NCBI RefSeq assembly: GCF_026183695.1
Contig: NZ_JAPFRD010000005.1
Coordinates: forward strand, 368,968-432,967
Source of the DNA: Alteromonas aquimaris
Lineage (GTDB): Bacteria; Pseudomonadota; Gammaproteobacteria; Enterobacterales; Alteromonadaceae
Reading direction: 5' to 3'
Length of the DNA: 64,000 nucleotides
The notes under the pieces were generated by a model. It was not told where the DNA came from, made no database searches, and worked only from the letters and a program-made list of their open reading frames with translations. The stretch's first letter is position 1. Every line of letters starts with the position of its first letter. Positions 46,477 to 56,431 of the stretch are shown here, in pieces. The translations under genes were made by a program, and so were the position numbers.

Positions 46477-48240
46477 ATGCGCACAGATTACTGTGGGAAA
46501 ATTAATGCGTCCTATGTCGGACAAGAAGTGACACTTTGTGGTTGGGTAAATAAACGCCGTGATTTAGGCGGTGTCATCTTTGTTGATTTACGTGATCGTG
46601 AAGGCATTGTGCAGGTCGTGTTTGATCCTGATCTACCTGAAGTTTTAGCTGAAGCAAATAAATTAAGAAGTGAATTTTGCGTAAGATTAACGGGTAAGGT
46701 ACGCGCGCGTCCTGCTAGTCAGGTTAATACGCAAATGACAACCGGCGAAATCGAAATCTTGGGCACCGGTCTTGAGATCTTTAGCAAGTCAGCCGCCCTT
46801 CCTTTGGATTGGAATCAGGAAAACTCAGAAGAGCAACGCCTGAAATATCGTTATCTTGACCTTCGTCGCCCTGTGATGAGCAACCGCTTGCAGTTTAGAG
46901 CAAAAGTGACCGGTGCAGTGCGCCGTTTCCTCGAAGAGAATGGCTTTTTGGATATTGAAACGCCAATTCTTACTAAAGCCACCCCTGAAGGCGCACGGGA
47001 TTATCTGGTTCCAAGTCGAACGCACAAGGGCGAGTTCTTTGCATTGCCGCAGTCTCCCCAATTGTTCAAACAGTTACTGATGATGTCGGGCATGGACCGT
47101 TATTATCAAATCGTTAAATGCTTCCGTGACGAAGATTTACGTGCTGACCGTCAACCTGAGTTTACCCAAATCGATTTGGAAACCACCTTTCTCGATGCTG
47201 AAGGTGTGATGAACATTACCGAAAGCATGATCCGGGATCTATTTCAGAAAATGTTGGGTGTGGATTTAGGTGACTTCCCGCGCATGACATATGCGGATGC
47301 AATGAAACGGTACGGCAGTGATAAACCTGATTTGCGTAATCCACTGGAACTGGTGGACGTGGCGGATTTGCTTAAAGACGTTGACTTTAAAGTGTTCAGT
47401 GGACCGGCAAACGATGTTAAAGGGCGGGTTGCAGCGATCAAGGTGCCCCAAGGAGCCACTTTATCGCGTAAGCAAATTGATGAATATACCAAGTTTGTCG
47501 GCATATACGGCGCGAAGGGCTTGGCCTGGATCAAAGTAAACGATGTCGAGCAAGGACTCGAAGGGCTGCAATCGCCAATCCTCAAATTTTTAAATGCGGA
47601 AATCGCCACTGCTATTATCCAACGTACCCACGCACAAACGGGTGATATTCTATTGTTCGGGGCAGATTCGTATACTGTCGTAACCGAATCGATGGGCGCT
47701 CTTCGCCTGAAACTCGGTGAAGATTTTAATTTACTCGAAGGGGACTGGAAACCACTATGGGTGGTCGATTTCCCCATGTTTGAAGAAATAGACGGTCAGT
47801 TCCATGCGTTGCACCATCCATTCACGTCGCCCCGCAATCTTAGTGCAGAAGAGCTAAAAGCAGATCCTGCTAATGCCTTGTCAGATGCTTATGATATGGT
47901 GTTAAACGGGGTGGAATTAGGTGGAGGTTCAGTTCGTATCCACGACCAGGAATTGCAATCGGCCGTGTTTTCCATTTTGGGCATTAATCAGGAAGAAGCG
48001 CAAAGCAAATTTGGTTTCTTACTGGAAGCGCTACAATATGGCGCACCGCCACATGCTGGCTTGGCGTTTGGCCTGGATCGTCTGGTGATGTTGATGACCG
48101 GCGCCACCTCGATTCGCGATGTTATGGCGTTTCCAAAAACCACCACCGCAGCTTGTCCACTTACCGACGCACCCAGTCCCGCCAATCCGCAACAACTGGC
48201 AGATTTGGCTATTAAGACCGTTCCTCGTGAAAACGGGTAA
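46477..48240 (+). CDS. aspS: Aspartyl-tRNA synthetase
   Basis: The 588 residues are the full bacterial AspRS: an OB-fold anticodon domain ([23 protein letters not shown]), the class II motif 2 [18 protein letters not shown], the GAD insert and the C-terminal motif 3 [15 protein letters not shown]. The ATG at 46477 matches E. coli (MRTDYCGK) and lies 9 bp after AGGGG; an ATG two codons earlier and an open frame back to 46390 are less likely. The stop overlaps the nudB start (TAATG). Confidence 0.97.
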   Translation: MRTDYCGKINASYVGQEVTLCGWVNKRRDLGGVIFVDLRDREGIVQVVFDPDLPEVLAEANKLRSEFCVRLTGKVRARPASQVNTQMTTGEIEILGTGLEIFSKSAALPLDWNQENSEEQRLKYRYLDLRRPVMSNRLQFRAKVTGAVRRFLEENGFLDIETPILTKATPEGARDYLVPSRTHKGEFFALPQSPQLFKQLLMMSGMDRYYQIVKCFRDEDLRADRQPEFTQIDLETTFLDAEGVMNITESMIRDLFQKMLGVDLGDFPRMTYADAMKRYGSDKPDLRNPLELVDVADLLKDVDFKVFSGPANDVKGRVAAIKVPQGATLSRKQIDEYTKFVGIYGAKGLAWIKVNDVEQGLEGLQSPILKFLNAEIATAIIQRTHAQTGDILLFGADSYTVVTESMGALRLKLGEDFNLLEGDWKPLWVVDFPMFEEIDGQFHALHHPFTSPRNLSAEELKADPANALSDAYDMVLNGVELGGGSVRIHDQELQSAVFSILGINQEEAQSKFGFLLEALQYGAPPHAGLAFGLDRLVMLMTGATSIRDVMAFPKTTTAACPLTDAPSPANPQQLADLAIKTVPRENG

Positions 48241-48686
48241 TGCCATTTAAGCGCCCTGAATCTGCTTTGGTAGTGCTGTACGATCAGCACTGCCGGGTTT
48301 TAATTCTACAGCGAGAAGACGATCCAGCGTTTTGGCAGTCGGTAACGGGCACCCTCGAACTTAACGAGGATCCCATTGAAACCGCATATCGGGAGGTATG
48401 GGAAGAAACTGGTATTCGCCTGCAGCAAAGCGCAAATCATATTGTTGATCACAAACTAACCAACCAATACGAAATCAGGTCGCAATGGCGCTACCGCTAT
48501 CCCGCCGGAACGCGGTTGAACACAGAACATGTATTCAGTGCACGAATTAACAGCCAGTTGCCTATTGTTTTAAGCGAGCATCTTGCCTATAAATGGGTGT
48601 CAAAAGCCGAAGCCATAGCAACGTTGTGGTCTCCATCTAACCGGGAAGCGGTAGAAAGGTTTGTGCCAGAGGAAAATAAATGGTAA
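48240..48686 (+). CDS. nudB: Dihydroneopterin triphosphate diphosphatase (Nudix)
   Basis: NudB removes pyrophosphate from dihydroneopterin triphosphate in folate synthesis. The 148 residues have the Nudix box with [23 protein letters not shown] near 38-60 and the N terminus [14 protein letters not shown]. In E. coli yebC stands between nudB and ruvC; here nudB overlaps ruvC by 7 bp. Confidence 0.92.
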   Translation: MPFKRPESALVVLYDQHCRVLILQREDDPAFWQSVTGTLELNEDPIETAYREVWEETGIRLQQSANHIVDHKLTNQYEIRSQWRYRYPAGTRLNTEHVFSARINSQLPIVLSEHLAYKWVSKAEAIATLWSPSNREAVERFVPEENKW

Positions 48687-49198
48687 TACTGGGTATAGAT
48701 CCAGGTTCACGCGTCACAGGCTATGGATTAATAAAGCGTCAGGCTGGTAAAATTGAGTATGTTGCCAGTGGCTGTATTCGCGTAAAAGGTGATGAACTTG
48801 CACCAAGATTAGCGCAAATATTTGCCGGAGTGGTTGAAATTATTCGTCAATACCAGCCCGATGAATTTGCGATTGAACAGGTGTTTATGGCACACAACCC
48901 CGACTCCGCCCTTAAATTGGGTCAGGCGCGAGGAGCGGCTATAGTCGCTGCCACGCAGGGGGAACTTAGCGTAGCGGAATATTCTGCCCGCCAAATAAAG
49001 CAAGCCGTAGTGGGGAAAGGAAGTGCTGAAAAAAACCAGGTTCAACACATGGTTCGCCATTTACTCAATCTGCCGGGTACCCCGCAGGCTGATGCAGCGG
49101 ACGCATTGGCCGTGGCTCTTTGCCACGCCCATACAGCCCAAAGCCTGATTAAATTGGCAGGGCAAGCCAGTAAAACCGTACGCAGACGATTACGATAA
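48680..49198 (+). CDS. ruvC: Holliday junction resolvase RuvC
   Basis: The 172 residues have the RNase H-like active site with Asp7 in [14 protein letters not shown], Glu in [22 protein letters not shown], and the late Asp pair in [14 protein letters not shown]. RuvC cuts four-way junctions bound by RuvAB. It overlaps nudB and lies 16 bp before ruvA. Confidence 0.97.
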   Translation: MVILGIDPGSRVTGYGLIKRQAGKIEYVASGCIRVKGDELAPRLAQIFAGVVEIIRQYQPDEFAIEQVFMAHNPDSALKLGQARGAAIVAATQGELSVAEYSARQIKQAVVGKGSAEKNQVQHMVRHLLNLPGTPQADAADALAVALCHAHTAQSLIKLAGQASKTVRRRLR

Positions 49199-49214
49199 CT
49201 AAGAAGCAGTAAAT

Positions 49215-49835
49215 ATGATTGGAAGAATTCACGGAACGCTACTTGAAAAGCAGCCCCCCAACGTATTAATAGATGTAGGCGGGATCGGCTACGAAATTCA
49301 AATGCCGATGACCAGCTTTTATCAATTACCAGAGGTTGACCAACCCGTAACAGTGTTCACCCACTTTGTAGTGCGTGAAGACGCACAGTTATTATTTGGT
49401 TTTGCTGATAAAGTAGAGCGCGGACTATTTCGTGAATTAATAAAAGCGAATGGGGTCGGGCCCAAACTGGGCTTAGCCATTTTATCAGGCATGTCTGCCA
49501 GTCAATTCTTACAGTGCGTGCAACATGGCGATGTGTCTGGCCTGACTCGCCTGCCGGGTATAGGCAAGAAAACAGCGGAACGGCTGGTGGTAGAGTTAAA
49601 AGATCGCTTAGCGGATTTTGGTAAAAATCAGAATGTAGCCCTGCCGGATTTAGAGGCCAGAATGGCCGATAAGGGTGCCATCATATCCCTCAACGATGTC
49701 CGCGAAGAAGCGCAAAGCGCGTTGATTGCGCTCGGTTATAAGCCCGCTCAGGCAAGCAAAATGGTTTCAGGGGTGTATAACGACGGCATGGCAAGCGAAG
49801 CAGTGATTCGCGAAGCATTAAAAGCCGCGATGTAG
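49215..49835 (+). CDS. ruvA: Holliday junction DNA helicase subunit RuvA
   Basis: The 206 residues have the OB fold ([27 protein letters not shown]), two helix-hairpin-helix motifs ([34 protein letters not shown]) and the C-terminal domain that binds RuvB (about 155-206). RuvA tetramers hold the junction. It lies in the ruvC-ruvA-ruvB unit. Confidence 0.97.
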   Translation: MIGRIHGTLLEKQPPNVLIDVGGIGYEIQMPMTSFYQLPEVDQPVTVFTHFVVREDAQLLFGFADKVERGLFRELIKANGVGPKLGLAILSGMSASQFLQCVQHGDVSGLTRLPGIGKKTAERLVVELKDRLADFGKNQNVALPDLEARMADKGAIISLNDVREEAQSALIALGYKPAQASKMVSGVYNDGMASEAVIREALKAAM

Positions 49836-49845
49836 GCGTAATGAA

Positions 49846-50850
49846 ATGATTGAAGCAGATAGATTAATCGCACCACAGGCGTCAACTGAAGAAGAAATTA
49901 TAGACAGGGCCATTCGGCCGAAACTGCTTGCTGATTATACAGGACAACAGCACGTATGCGAGCAAATGGAGATTTTTATCGAAGCGGCACGGAACAGAAG
50001 TGACGCGCTCGATCATTTGCTTATTTTCGGCCCTCCGGGTCTAGGTAAGACCACATTGGCAAATATTGTGGCCAATGAGATGGGGGTAAATATTAAAACC
50101 ACCTCCGGCCCTGTATTAGAAAAAGCAGGGGATTTGGCGGCATTGCTGACCAACCTTGAACGCAATGATGTGTTATTTATTGATGAGATACACCGATTGA
50201 GTCCGGTGGTAGAAGAAATTCTGTATCCAGCGATGGAAGATTATCAATTGGATATCATGATCGGAGAAGGTCCTGCGGCCCGTTCCATTAAGTTGGATCT
50301 GCCTCCCTTTACCTTAATCGGGGCGACCACCAGAGCGGGGTCGTTAACCTCACCGCTGCGTGACCGTTTTGGTATTGTTCAGCGTCTTGAATTCTATAAC
50401 GTGACGGATCTGACCACGATAGTGGAACGCAGTGCGAGTTATCTTAATATGCAGATGGACAGTTCAGGCGCCAGTGAGATAGCACGCCGCTCCCGGGGCA
50501 CTCCTCGCATAGCTAATCGCTTACTGCGCAGAGTTCGTGATTATGCAGAGATCAAGGCGGACGGTGCGGTGACCGCAGAGGTAGCTGCCAGCGCATTAGA
50601 CATGCTGGATGTCGATAAAGAAGGCTTTGACTACATGGATCGTAAGCTGCTTACGGCAATCATCGACAAATTCGATGGCGGTCCAGTTGGCCTGGATAAC
50701 CTGGCTGCAGCCATTGGTGAAGAAAAAGAAACCATTGAAGATGTCATCGAGCCGTTTTTGATCCAGCAGGGTTTTTTGCAGCGAACTCCCAGAGGACGTA
50801 TCGTGTCGCAGCGCGCTTATTTACACTTTGGTTTTCAGCCCGCGAAGTAG
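49846..50850 (+). CDS. ruvB: Holliday junction helicase motor RuvB
   Basis: The 334 residues form an AAA+ motor with Walker [12 protein letters not shown] near 61-71, Walker [12 protein letters not shown] near 108-118, sensor IGATTRAG and arginine finger region [16 protein letters not shown]. The C-terminal winged helix ends at [13 protein letters not shown]. It drives branch migration with RuvA. Confidence 0.98.
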   Translation: MIEADRLIAPQASTEEEIIDRAIRPKLLADYTGQQHVCEQMEIFIEAARNRSDALDHLLIFGPPGLGKTTLANIVANEMGVNIKTTSGPVLEKAGDLAALLTNLERNDVLFIDEIHRLSPVVEEILYPAMEDYQLDIMIGEGPAARSIKLDLPPFTLIGATTRAGSLTSPLRDRFGIVQRLEFYNVTDLTTIVERSASYLNMQMDSSGASEIARRSRGTPRIANRLLRRVRDYAEIKADGAVTAEVAASALDMLDVDKEGFDYMDRKLLTAIIDKFDGGPVGLDNLAAAIGEEKETIEDVIEPFLIQQGFLQRTPRGRIVSQRAYLHFGFQPAK

Positions 50851-51028
50851 GTTACTAATTAGTAGTCATCTGAATGATCTCTTCAATACTAGCAGCATCC
50901 TAACTAGCTATTCCTGAATCGATTCTGGGTTGTCACAATCCCGTCTATAGTGCAGTTCATTATAACGTCTTTTAATTCCATAATTGCGATACTGCAATGA
51001 GGCAGGAACATGTTAAAAAGGACAGTTT

Positions 51029-51094
51029 ATGGATAAACTAAGCAATACAGAAATTATGCTCGTTTCCGGTGGGTGGCTAAGAATGAGGACTTAA
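51029..51094 (+). CDS. Double-glycine leader ORF of a microcin-like peptide
   Basis: An AAGGA at 51018-51022 lies 6 bp before the ATG. The ORF reads MDKLSNTEIMLVSGG and then runs out of frame (WLRMRT, stop at 51094). This is the form of a class II microcin/bacteriocin leader, with the L-x-x-x-E-I/L-x-x-V-S-G-G pattern cut by peptidase-containing ABC exporters. The glycine-rich core continues in the -1 frame, see the next entry. Confidence 0.6.
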   Translation: MDKLSNTEIMLVSGGWLRMRT

Positions 51095-51270
51095 TTCCAA
51101 CAGTGGCTCGAGGTGCAGGCCTAGTTGCCATGGCATGTGCCATAGGGGGACCTGCGGCAGCGTTATCGGGCGCCGTCATAGGGGGAATTATGGCTTACGG
51201 AAATCATTCGTCTAATAGCGGAAAGCGTAAGAATGATTTACTCGAGAAATGTAAAGTGAAGCCAACGTGA
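51073..51270 (+). CDS. Glycine-rich bacteriocin-like core (frame-shifted relative to its leader)
   Basis: The frame reads VAKNEDLIPTVARGAG and then a hydrophobic stretch rich in Gly and Ala (about residues 14-42: GLVAMACAIGGPAA, ALSGAVIGGIMAYG) with GxxxG-like patterns, and a polar basic tail with one Cys. This is typical of pore-forming class II microcins. The GTG at 51073 has no good ribosome site of its own; the natural reading is leader GG plus this core, joined by a -1 shift at 51071-51073 (GGTGGG). A one-base deletion, a real programmed shift or a sequence error could explain it. No exporter gene is in the window. Confidence 0.6.
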   Translation: MAKNEDLIPTVARGAGLVAMACAIGGPAAALSGAVIGGIMAYGNHSSNSGKRKNDLLEKCKVKPT

Positions 51271-51458
51271 AACTAACTTGTCCAATGGGGTGGTTTAAAC
51301 AATATTTAGCTTGTTATCTAAAGATAGGCATGCCTTTTACCCTAGTATTTTACTTAGCCTCTATTCCAGAAGATCTTCACGTAGAGTGGTATCCCGTTTC
51401 GACCTTGCTGGCAAGTATAGTATTAATATTTATTGTAATGTTGGTGCAGAAAGGATAA
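51267..51458 (+). CDS. Small two-helix membrane protein, candidate immunity protein
   Basis: The 63 residues hold two membrane helices (about 15-32 and 43-61) and little else. The GTG start overlaps the stop of the microcin-like core by 4 bp (GTGA), so its translation depends on the frame of the core. Small membrane immunity proteins encoded directly after the toxin are the rule for class II microcins. I know no family for it. Function is inferred from place, size and coupling. Confidence 0.55.
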   Translation: MKLTCPMGWFKQYLACYLKIGMPFTLVFYLASIPEDLHVEWYPVSTLLASIVLIFIVMLVQKG

Positions 51459-51470
51459 TTGGCGAACATA

Positions 51471-52379
51471 CTAATAGACTGACCATTTGATATGGCGGGT
51501 TAGTGATTCAAGGGCCGCTACGCCCGCCAGTGAATTACCCATTTTATTTAACGCTGGTGACCACACACATATCGAAAACCGTCCTGGTACCACCGCAATG
51601 ATGCCACCGCCAACGCCACTTTTACCCGGCAGTCCCACTTTAAATGCAAAGCTGCCTGCTTCATCATATAAGCCGCTGGTGGCTAATAAGGCGTTCATTT
51701 GGCGAGTCTGATCGCCGGTCAAAACGTCGCTTTTAGTAATAGTACAGAACCCCCGATTCGCTAAAAATTGAGTGGCCCGAGCCAAATCAACACAACTCAT
51801 TCTCAGGGCGCAATTCATAAAGTAGGTATGCAATACTTCTTCGACATCATTATGAAAATTACCAAATGCTTTCATTAAGTATGACATGGCAGCATTCCGG
51901 GCACGATATTCAAACTCTGATTCGGCCACATCTACATCAGATAAAACATAAGGATTGCCCGAAAGCTTTCTAATCAAATCCCGTAACGCCACATGGGGGG
52001 AGATTAGACGTGAATGCACCATGTCACTGACAACGAGTGCTCCTGCATTAATAAAAGGGTTTCGGGGGATGCCATTTTCATATTCCAATTGCACCAGTGA
52101 ATTAAAGGGCAACCCGGAAGGTTCACACCCCACACGTTCCCAAAGTGAATTGCCGTAGTATATATAGGCCAATACAAGGTTAAACACTTTTGAAATACTT
52201 TGGATGGAAAAGCCTGTAGTGGCATCACCCGCCTTGGTGACATTACCCTGTGTATCGCAAATCGCAATACCAAATTGGTTTGGGTTTACTTTAGCCAGTT
52301 CGGGAATATAGCTAGCGACATTCCCTTGCCCAACAAGCGGCTTAACCTCTTCGAGAATGTCGTTCAGCAAATCCTGCAT
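51471..52379 (-). CDS. glsA: Glutaminase
   Basis: The 302 residues are a bacterial-type glutaminase (beta-lactamase-like fold) turning glutamine into glutamate and ammonia. Visible are [16 protein letters not shown] with the catalytic Ser-x-x-Lys (SISK, about 62-67), [10 protein letters not shown] near 110, the [15 protein letters not shown] segment and [18 protein letters not shown] near 253. It has its own promoter region of 184 bp shared with the divergent LysE gene. Confidence 0.96.
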   Translation of the reverse strand: MQDLLNDILEEVKPLVGQGNVASYIPELAKVNPNQFGIAICDTQGNVTKAGDATTGFSIQSISKVFNLVLAYIYYGNSLWERVGCEPSGLPFNSLVQLEYENGIPRNPFINAGALVVSDMVHSRLISPHVALRDLIRKLSGNPYVLSDVDVAESEFEYRARNAAMSYLMKAFGNFHNDVEEVLHTYFMNCALRMSCVDLARATQFLANRGFCTITKSDVLTGDQTRQMNALLATSGLYDEAGSFAFKVGLPGKSGVGGGIIAVVPGRFSICVWSPALNKMGNSLAGVAALESLTRHIKWSVY

Positions 52380-52563
52380 TAAAACTCCAAATAAAATAAG
52401 TGAATTGTTATATGTATTGTCCGGTAATCGAACAATTTTTTAGTGTGCGGCTTTAGCAGTTTTCTTTCAATACGTTAGTTAGTTTTCATCGATTACTTTA
52501 GTTTGTACTTTTAACCTTTTATGATGTGTTTTCTCTCATTGTGCTAAGCCGATTTGCTGGAAG

Positions 52564-53193
52564 ATGTCCATGATAATAGAGTTTTTCCCCCAACTAATGA
52601 CCGTAGGGGTCATCGCCATATTTATGGCCATAAGCCCCGGGGCGGATTTTGTGATGATCACGCGTAATAGTATTTTTTATAACAGAAAGTCGGGGTTGTT
52701 CTCCGCTGTAGGTGTGAGTGTTGCAATATGGTTGCATGTTGCATATTCGATTGCTGGCTTAGCTGTTATTATTTCCAGCTCAGTTTTACTGTTCTCCATT
52801 ATCAAATATTGCGGCGCGGCTTACCTGATTTACATGGGATACAAAACCTTTAGAGCGAACACCAGTTTAGACATAGAACCTTCGCAAGGCAGTATGAGCG
52901 GTTGGGCTGCGTTGCGAATAGGGTTCATCACCAACGCGCTAAATCCTAAAACTACGGTCTTCTTTTTAAGTATATTTACTCAAGTGGTTGAGCCTGGAAC
53001 ACCAGTTCTAATTCAAGTGCTTTTCGGTGCAATTATTTCGCTGGCGCACTTAATCTGGTTTAGTGGCGTAGCTATATTCCTAACGCAACCTCGGCTACTG
53101 TCGGCATTTAAACGTAGTAAAAATACCATTGAGAAAATAGTAGGGGGAGTGTTGGTCGCGTTTGGAGTAAAAGTTGCCTTTCATTCAAATTGA
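52564..53193 (+). CDS. LysE/RhtB family amino-acid exporter
   Basis: The 209 residues have the family start with AIFMAISPGADFVMITRNS (about 18-36) and about six membrane helices; the later part has RIGFITNALNPKTTVFFLSIF near 118. Members export amino acids or homoserine lactones. Two ATG codons compete: 52564 and 52570. GGAAG at 52559-52563 is well placed only for 52570, so the true protein may start MIIEFF. Confidence 0.92.
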   Translation: MSMIIEFFPQLMTVGVIAIFMAISPGADFVMITRNSIFYNRKSGLFSAVGVSVAIWLHVAYSIAGLAVIISSSVLLFSIIKYCGAAYLIYMGYKTFRANTSLDIEPSQGSMSGWAALRIGFITNALNPKTTVFFLSIFTQVVEPGTPVLIQVLFGAIISLAHLIWFSGVAIFLTQPRLLSAFKRSKNTIEKIVGGVLVAFGVKVAFHSN

Positions 53194-53249
53194 CCCATTC
53201 GCTAGTGCTGAAAACGCAGAATTTTTATTCACCGATGAATACAATCGTT

Positions 53250-53313
53250 GCCCCAACGCCCCAACGCCCCAACGCCCCAACGCCCCAACGCCCCAACGCC
53301 CCAATGCCCCGAC
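53250..53313. repeat. Octanucleotide tandem repeat (GCCCCAAC x 8)
   Basis: Eight head-to-tail copies of GCCCCAAC: six perfect, the seventh with T and the eighth with G in place of one base. It lies between the LysE and LysR genes and is not in a supported ORF. The unit length of 8 would shift frame with each gain or loss if it were translated. Confidence 0.97.
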
Positions 53314-53476
53314 GCTTTAACAACAGAGCTAGAGGCGGGTATCCAGTCAAGGCGCATGGGTGACAAAGTGAAGGATGCTAGAGCTTTTCGAGCCATTGTA
53401 ACGCAGAATAGATATCCGCCTCTATCTCCCATTAACCGCCGCGGATAACAAGAAATAAGTAATAAGTAATAATTAA

Positions 53477-54349
53477 TTATGCCAGTTTACGCTTTATTTC
53501 ATCCATCATAACTTTCACGCGATGGGGAACAAATCGTTGCCGTCGCGAACATAGGTACAGCGTTTCGCTGACTGGTACAGGGAGACGGTGTACCCGGATA
53601 AGCTGCGGTTTAGCAAACGATTCCACGGCATATTGGGGTAACACGGTAAACCCTAAACCTAAACTGACAGGCTCAGGGATCAAAGCTATCTGATTACAAA
53701 AGCCCGCATGCCTTAATTGGGGGTTTTCTGCATATTCGGGGAAATTGGCGCTAAGTAGCAGCTTTGCGTGATACTCTCCGTCAGGATGGTTGATGAAACC
53801 GAGGCGAGATAATATTTCCCAGTCAACATTCATTGTTTTTTCAGGGGTTATTACCACCAAGGCCTCCTCGCCAATAGCCTCAGAAACCAGCAGGTTGTTA
53901 GCTGGCTCGGTTGTGACAAGGCCAATATCCGCATTACTTTCGGTGAGGGCTTCGACAGTATCCTCATTGGGAGCGAATCGATAGTCAATATTTAACTTAG
54001 GATGCCGACGCTGAAACGCAAGCAGGTGAGGGTAAAGCTTTAATCCGACGCTGCCGGGTGACATTATTCTTACAGTCCCTTCAAATGCTGGATCCGCGGT
54101 AACACGTTGCTGCACCGTCGATAATAATTCAACAATTTCTTTTCCTTCCAAATAGAGCTTTTTACCCGCCTCTGTGAGGCTGAACTGCTTATCCTCTCGC
54201 GCCACTAATGGGGCACCTATCTGTTTTTCGAGTTTTTTAATATGTTGACTAACCCCAGATTGGGTCATAAACAGCTTATCTGCGGTGAGCGTGAAGTGTT
54301 TTGTTTCAACTAGGGTGCAAAATGTCTTTAACCATACCGTATTGATCAT
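53477..54349 (-). CDS. LysR family transcriptional regulator
   Basis: The 290 residues have the N-terminal winged helix-turn-helix (WLKTFCTLVETKHFTLTADKLFMTQSGVSQHIKKLEKQIGA split over residues 5-45) and a C-terminal effector-binding domain (about 90-290). It is divergent from the VOC-family gene (93 bp between the start codons), the usual arrangement for a LysR protein and its target. The effector is unknown. Confidence 0.95.
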   Translation of the reverse strand: MINTVWLKTFCTLVETKHFTLTADKLFMTQSGVSQHIKKLEKQIGAPLVAREDKQFSLTEAGKKLYLEGKEIVELLSTVQQRVTADPAFEGTVRIMSPGSVGLKLYPHLLAFQRRHPKLNIDYRFAPNEDTVEALTESNADIGLVTTEPANNLLVSEAIGEEALVVITPEKTMNVDWEILSRLGFINHPDGEYHAKLLLSANFPEYAENPQLRHAGFCNQIALIPEPVSLGLGFTVLPQYAVESFAKPQLIRVHRLPVPVSETLYLCSRRQRFVPHRVKVMMDEIKRKLA

Positions 54350-54442
54350 TACGAAATGTACTCGAAAATATAATTATTGATAATTTCACTTAATGAATCT
54401 TGGTGTCTACACTCATCACTGTCAACTAAAAGAGGACAATTT

Positions 54443-54943
54443 ATGAGCACTACATTCCCTAGAACATTCTCTCATATAGGTATATCCGTGCCTGATCTCC
54501 AAAAGGCTGTGGATTTTTACACTAACGTAATGGGCTGGTACCTAATCATGCAGCCCACCGAAATAAAAGAGGGCGACAGCGCCATCGGACAGATGTGTAC
54601 CGATGTATTTGGTAAAGGGTGGGGCAGCTTTAAAATTGCCCATTTATCTACGGGGGACCGAATAGGTGTGGAAATATTCCAGTTTCCTAATCAGGAAAAT
54701 CCAGACAATAATTTTGAATATTGGAAGACGGGCATATTTCACTTCTGTGTGCAGGATCCAAACCTGGAAGAACTGGCTGATAAAATTGTAGCAGCAGGTG
54801 GCAAAAAACGGATGGAAAAACCTCGTTACTACTATCCCGGTGAAAAACCCTACCGCATGATCTATATGGAAGATCCATTTGGCAATATTGTTGAAATTTA
54901 CAGCCATAGTTACGAACTGACCTACAGCGATGGCGCGTATTAG
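54443..54943 (+). CDS. VOC superfamily protein (glyoxalase / ring-cleavage dioxygenase-like)
   Basis: The 166 residues have the VOC pattern: FSHIGISVPDLQKAVDFYTNVMGWYL at the start with a metal His, FHFCVQDPNLEELADKIVAAGG in the middle and the end MIYMEDPFGNIVEIYSHSYEL with the second metal Glu. It probably binds a divalent metal and acts on a small molecule; the substrate is unknown. AGAGGACA lies 7 bp before the ATG at 54443. The divergent LysR gene probably controls it. Confidence 0.9.
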   Translation: MSTTFPRTFSHIGISVPDLQKAVDFYTNVMGWYLIMQPTEIKEGDSAIGQMCTDVFGKGWGSFKIAHLSTGDRIGVEIFQFPNQENPDNNFEYWKTGIFHFCVQDPNLEELADKIVAAGGKKRMEKPRYYYPGEKPYRMIYMEDPFGNIVEIYSHSYELTYSDGAY

Positions 54944-55101
54944 CTTCTCGTTGAATTTTCTCGCAATGCCCAATCCGTTTTATCGAGCCTCTTGCTTCTG
55001 CAGAGGCTCGATCTTACTGCAGTGTGGATCCACACTTGAATAATCCATTGATAACCACGACATTAAACATAATTATCCTTAAAAATTCAGGTAGGCGTGT
55101 T

Positions 55102-56028
55102 GTGGGTCTGCAAACTATTTTAGGCGCTGGTGGCCAAATAGGCACTGAATTAGCTCTGGCACTGAAACGCTATCATACTGATAAAATACGCCTGGTCAGT
55201 CGAAACCCACAAAACGTCAATAGTAGTGATATGCTGTTAAGGGCGGATTTATTAGATCTGCAGCAAACCTTCCGAGCAGTAAAAGGGTCCCACATCGTTT
55301 ATTTAACTGCGGGCCTGCCCATGGATACCAAACTGTGGGAACAGCAGTGGCCCGTTATAATGCGTAATGTAATAGAAGCGTGTAAAGCACATCGTGCAAA
55401 ATTAGTGTTTTTTGACAATACCTACATGTATGCCCAAACAGATACGACACAACGTGAAACTTCTGAGTTTACGCCAAGCGGCAGAAAAGGGGCGGTCAGA
55501 GCGTCAATAGCCAGTGAATTAATTGATGCGATAACACGCCGCGAAATTAAGGCGATGATTTGCCGTGCGCCAGAATTTTACGGCCCTGACAAAACCCAGA
55601 GTATTACGAATCTCACTATTTTCGAAAAGTTAAAGAAGAGTAGAACCGCGATAGTATTTCTGCGTGACGATACTGTACGGACGTTAATTTATACCCCCGA
55701 TGCCAGCAGAGCGATGGCGCTGCTGGGCAATACACCAGACGCATATAATCAAACCTGGCATTTGCCTTGCGATGATAATCGAATGACTTATCGGCAAATC
55801 ATCACAAAGTGTGAAGAAATACTAGGGAAAAAGTGTGAATATAGAATACTAAAAAAATGGCAGTTGACTTTCTTAGGCCTGTTCAACCAGCAACTAAGGG
55901 ATACCGCTGAATTATTGCCACGCTACAATTGTGACAATATGTTCGACTCAACTAAATTTAAACGGCGATTTCCTGATTTCTGTGTGACCCCATACTCAGA
56001 TGGATTCGAAAAGACATTATTGGTTTAG
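55102..56028 (+). CDS. NAD(P)-binding epimerase/dehydratase-like protein (extended SDR)
   Basis: The core has the Rossmann motif ILGAGGQIGTELALAL at the start (G-x-G-G-x-I-G), an acidic/arginine strand VSRNPQNV, VFFDNTYMYAQ and APEFYGPDKTQS. The sequence resembles nucleoside-diphosphate-sugar epimerase-like proteins without the classic YxxxK. The GTG at 55102 is chosen since AGGTAGG lies 8 bp before and the Rossmann strand follows at once; the frame is open back to a GTG at 55024. Substrate unknown. Confidence 0.85.
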   Translation: MGLQTILGAGGQIGTELALALKRYHTDKIRLVSRNPQNVNSSDMLLRADLLDLQQTFRAVKGSHIVYLTAGLPMDTKLWEQQWPVIMRNVIEACKAHRAKLVFFDNTYMYAQTDTTQRETSEFTPSGRKGAVRASIASELIDAITRREIKAMICRAPEFYGPDKTQSITNLTIFEKLKKSRTAIVFLRDDTVRTLIYTPDASRAMALLGNTPDAYNQTWHLPCDDNRMTYRQIITKCEEILGKKCEYRILKKWQLTFLGLFNQQLRDTAELLPRYNCDNMFDSTKFKRRFPDFCVTPYSDGFEKTLLV

Positions 56029-56067
56029 CGCAGACCTAAATAATTTAAAATATAGTGAAATCGGGAA

Positions 56068-56210
56068 TAAAAAAAGCCCGCTCAAAGTGAGCGGGCAAAA
56101 CAACAAGTGTTGAAGGAAATAAATCCAGGGAACTCATGTCTAACAGGAGAAAAACTCTTTCACAATAACTAGTTACTTCATGTAACACGTCATGTGCTGT
56201 GCGACTGATG
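56068..56210 (-). ncRNA. Candidate small RNA with own promoter and terminator
   Basis: On the minus strand a sigma-70 promoter, TTGTCC (56244-56239) and TATAAT (56222-56217) with a 16-bp spacer, is followed after about 135 nt by a 9-bp terminator hairpin GCCCGCTCA / TGAGCGGGC (56075-56095) and seven T. No ORF of note lies between. The RNA would hold a GTTAC / GTAAC hairpin, a free stretch with TTCCCTGG and TTTATTTCC, and the terminator. No gene lies downstream on that strand close by: the neighbours are both on the plus strand. I do not recognise a known Rfam family. Confidence 0.65.
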
Positions 56211-56216
56211 CGATGC

Positions 56217-56244
56217 ATTATAGAGAAATTTTCAATACGGACAA
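56217..56244 (-). promoter_or_regulatory. Sigma-70 promoter of the candidate small RNA
   Basis: The boxes TTGTCC and TATAAT stand 16 bp apart on the minus strand. The -10 box is perfect. The next bases (GCATCGCATC) are a plausible start region. Confidence 0.65.
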
Positions 56245-56431
56245 TTGAGGAAAATTATTTTTTCAAATTAAAAAATCTAATGCGTTAACGCGCTGTTAAT
56301 GACAGGTGATAAATTGGTTTAATGCTACGGATTATAAAGGGTTTATTGGAAAATATTTTTTCTGTAGGGGCTTGTTTCCAACCCGCCGTAATATTATCGT
56401 AACATTAACAAATGTACTGCAAAGCATAATT

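Noticed and set aside
53229..53448. Open frames on both strands across the GCCCCAAC repeat (Pro/Asn-rich or Gly/Trp-rich)
   Set aside because: They result from the repeat itself, which is open in several frames; no start site or family supports them.
56075..56095. Terminator of the epimerase gene on the plus strand
   Set aside because: The T-run follows the hairpin only on the minus strand; on the plus strand the hairpin is followed by CAAAACAAC.
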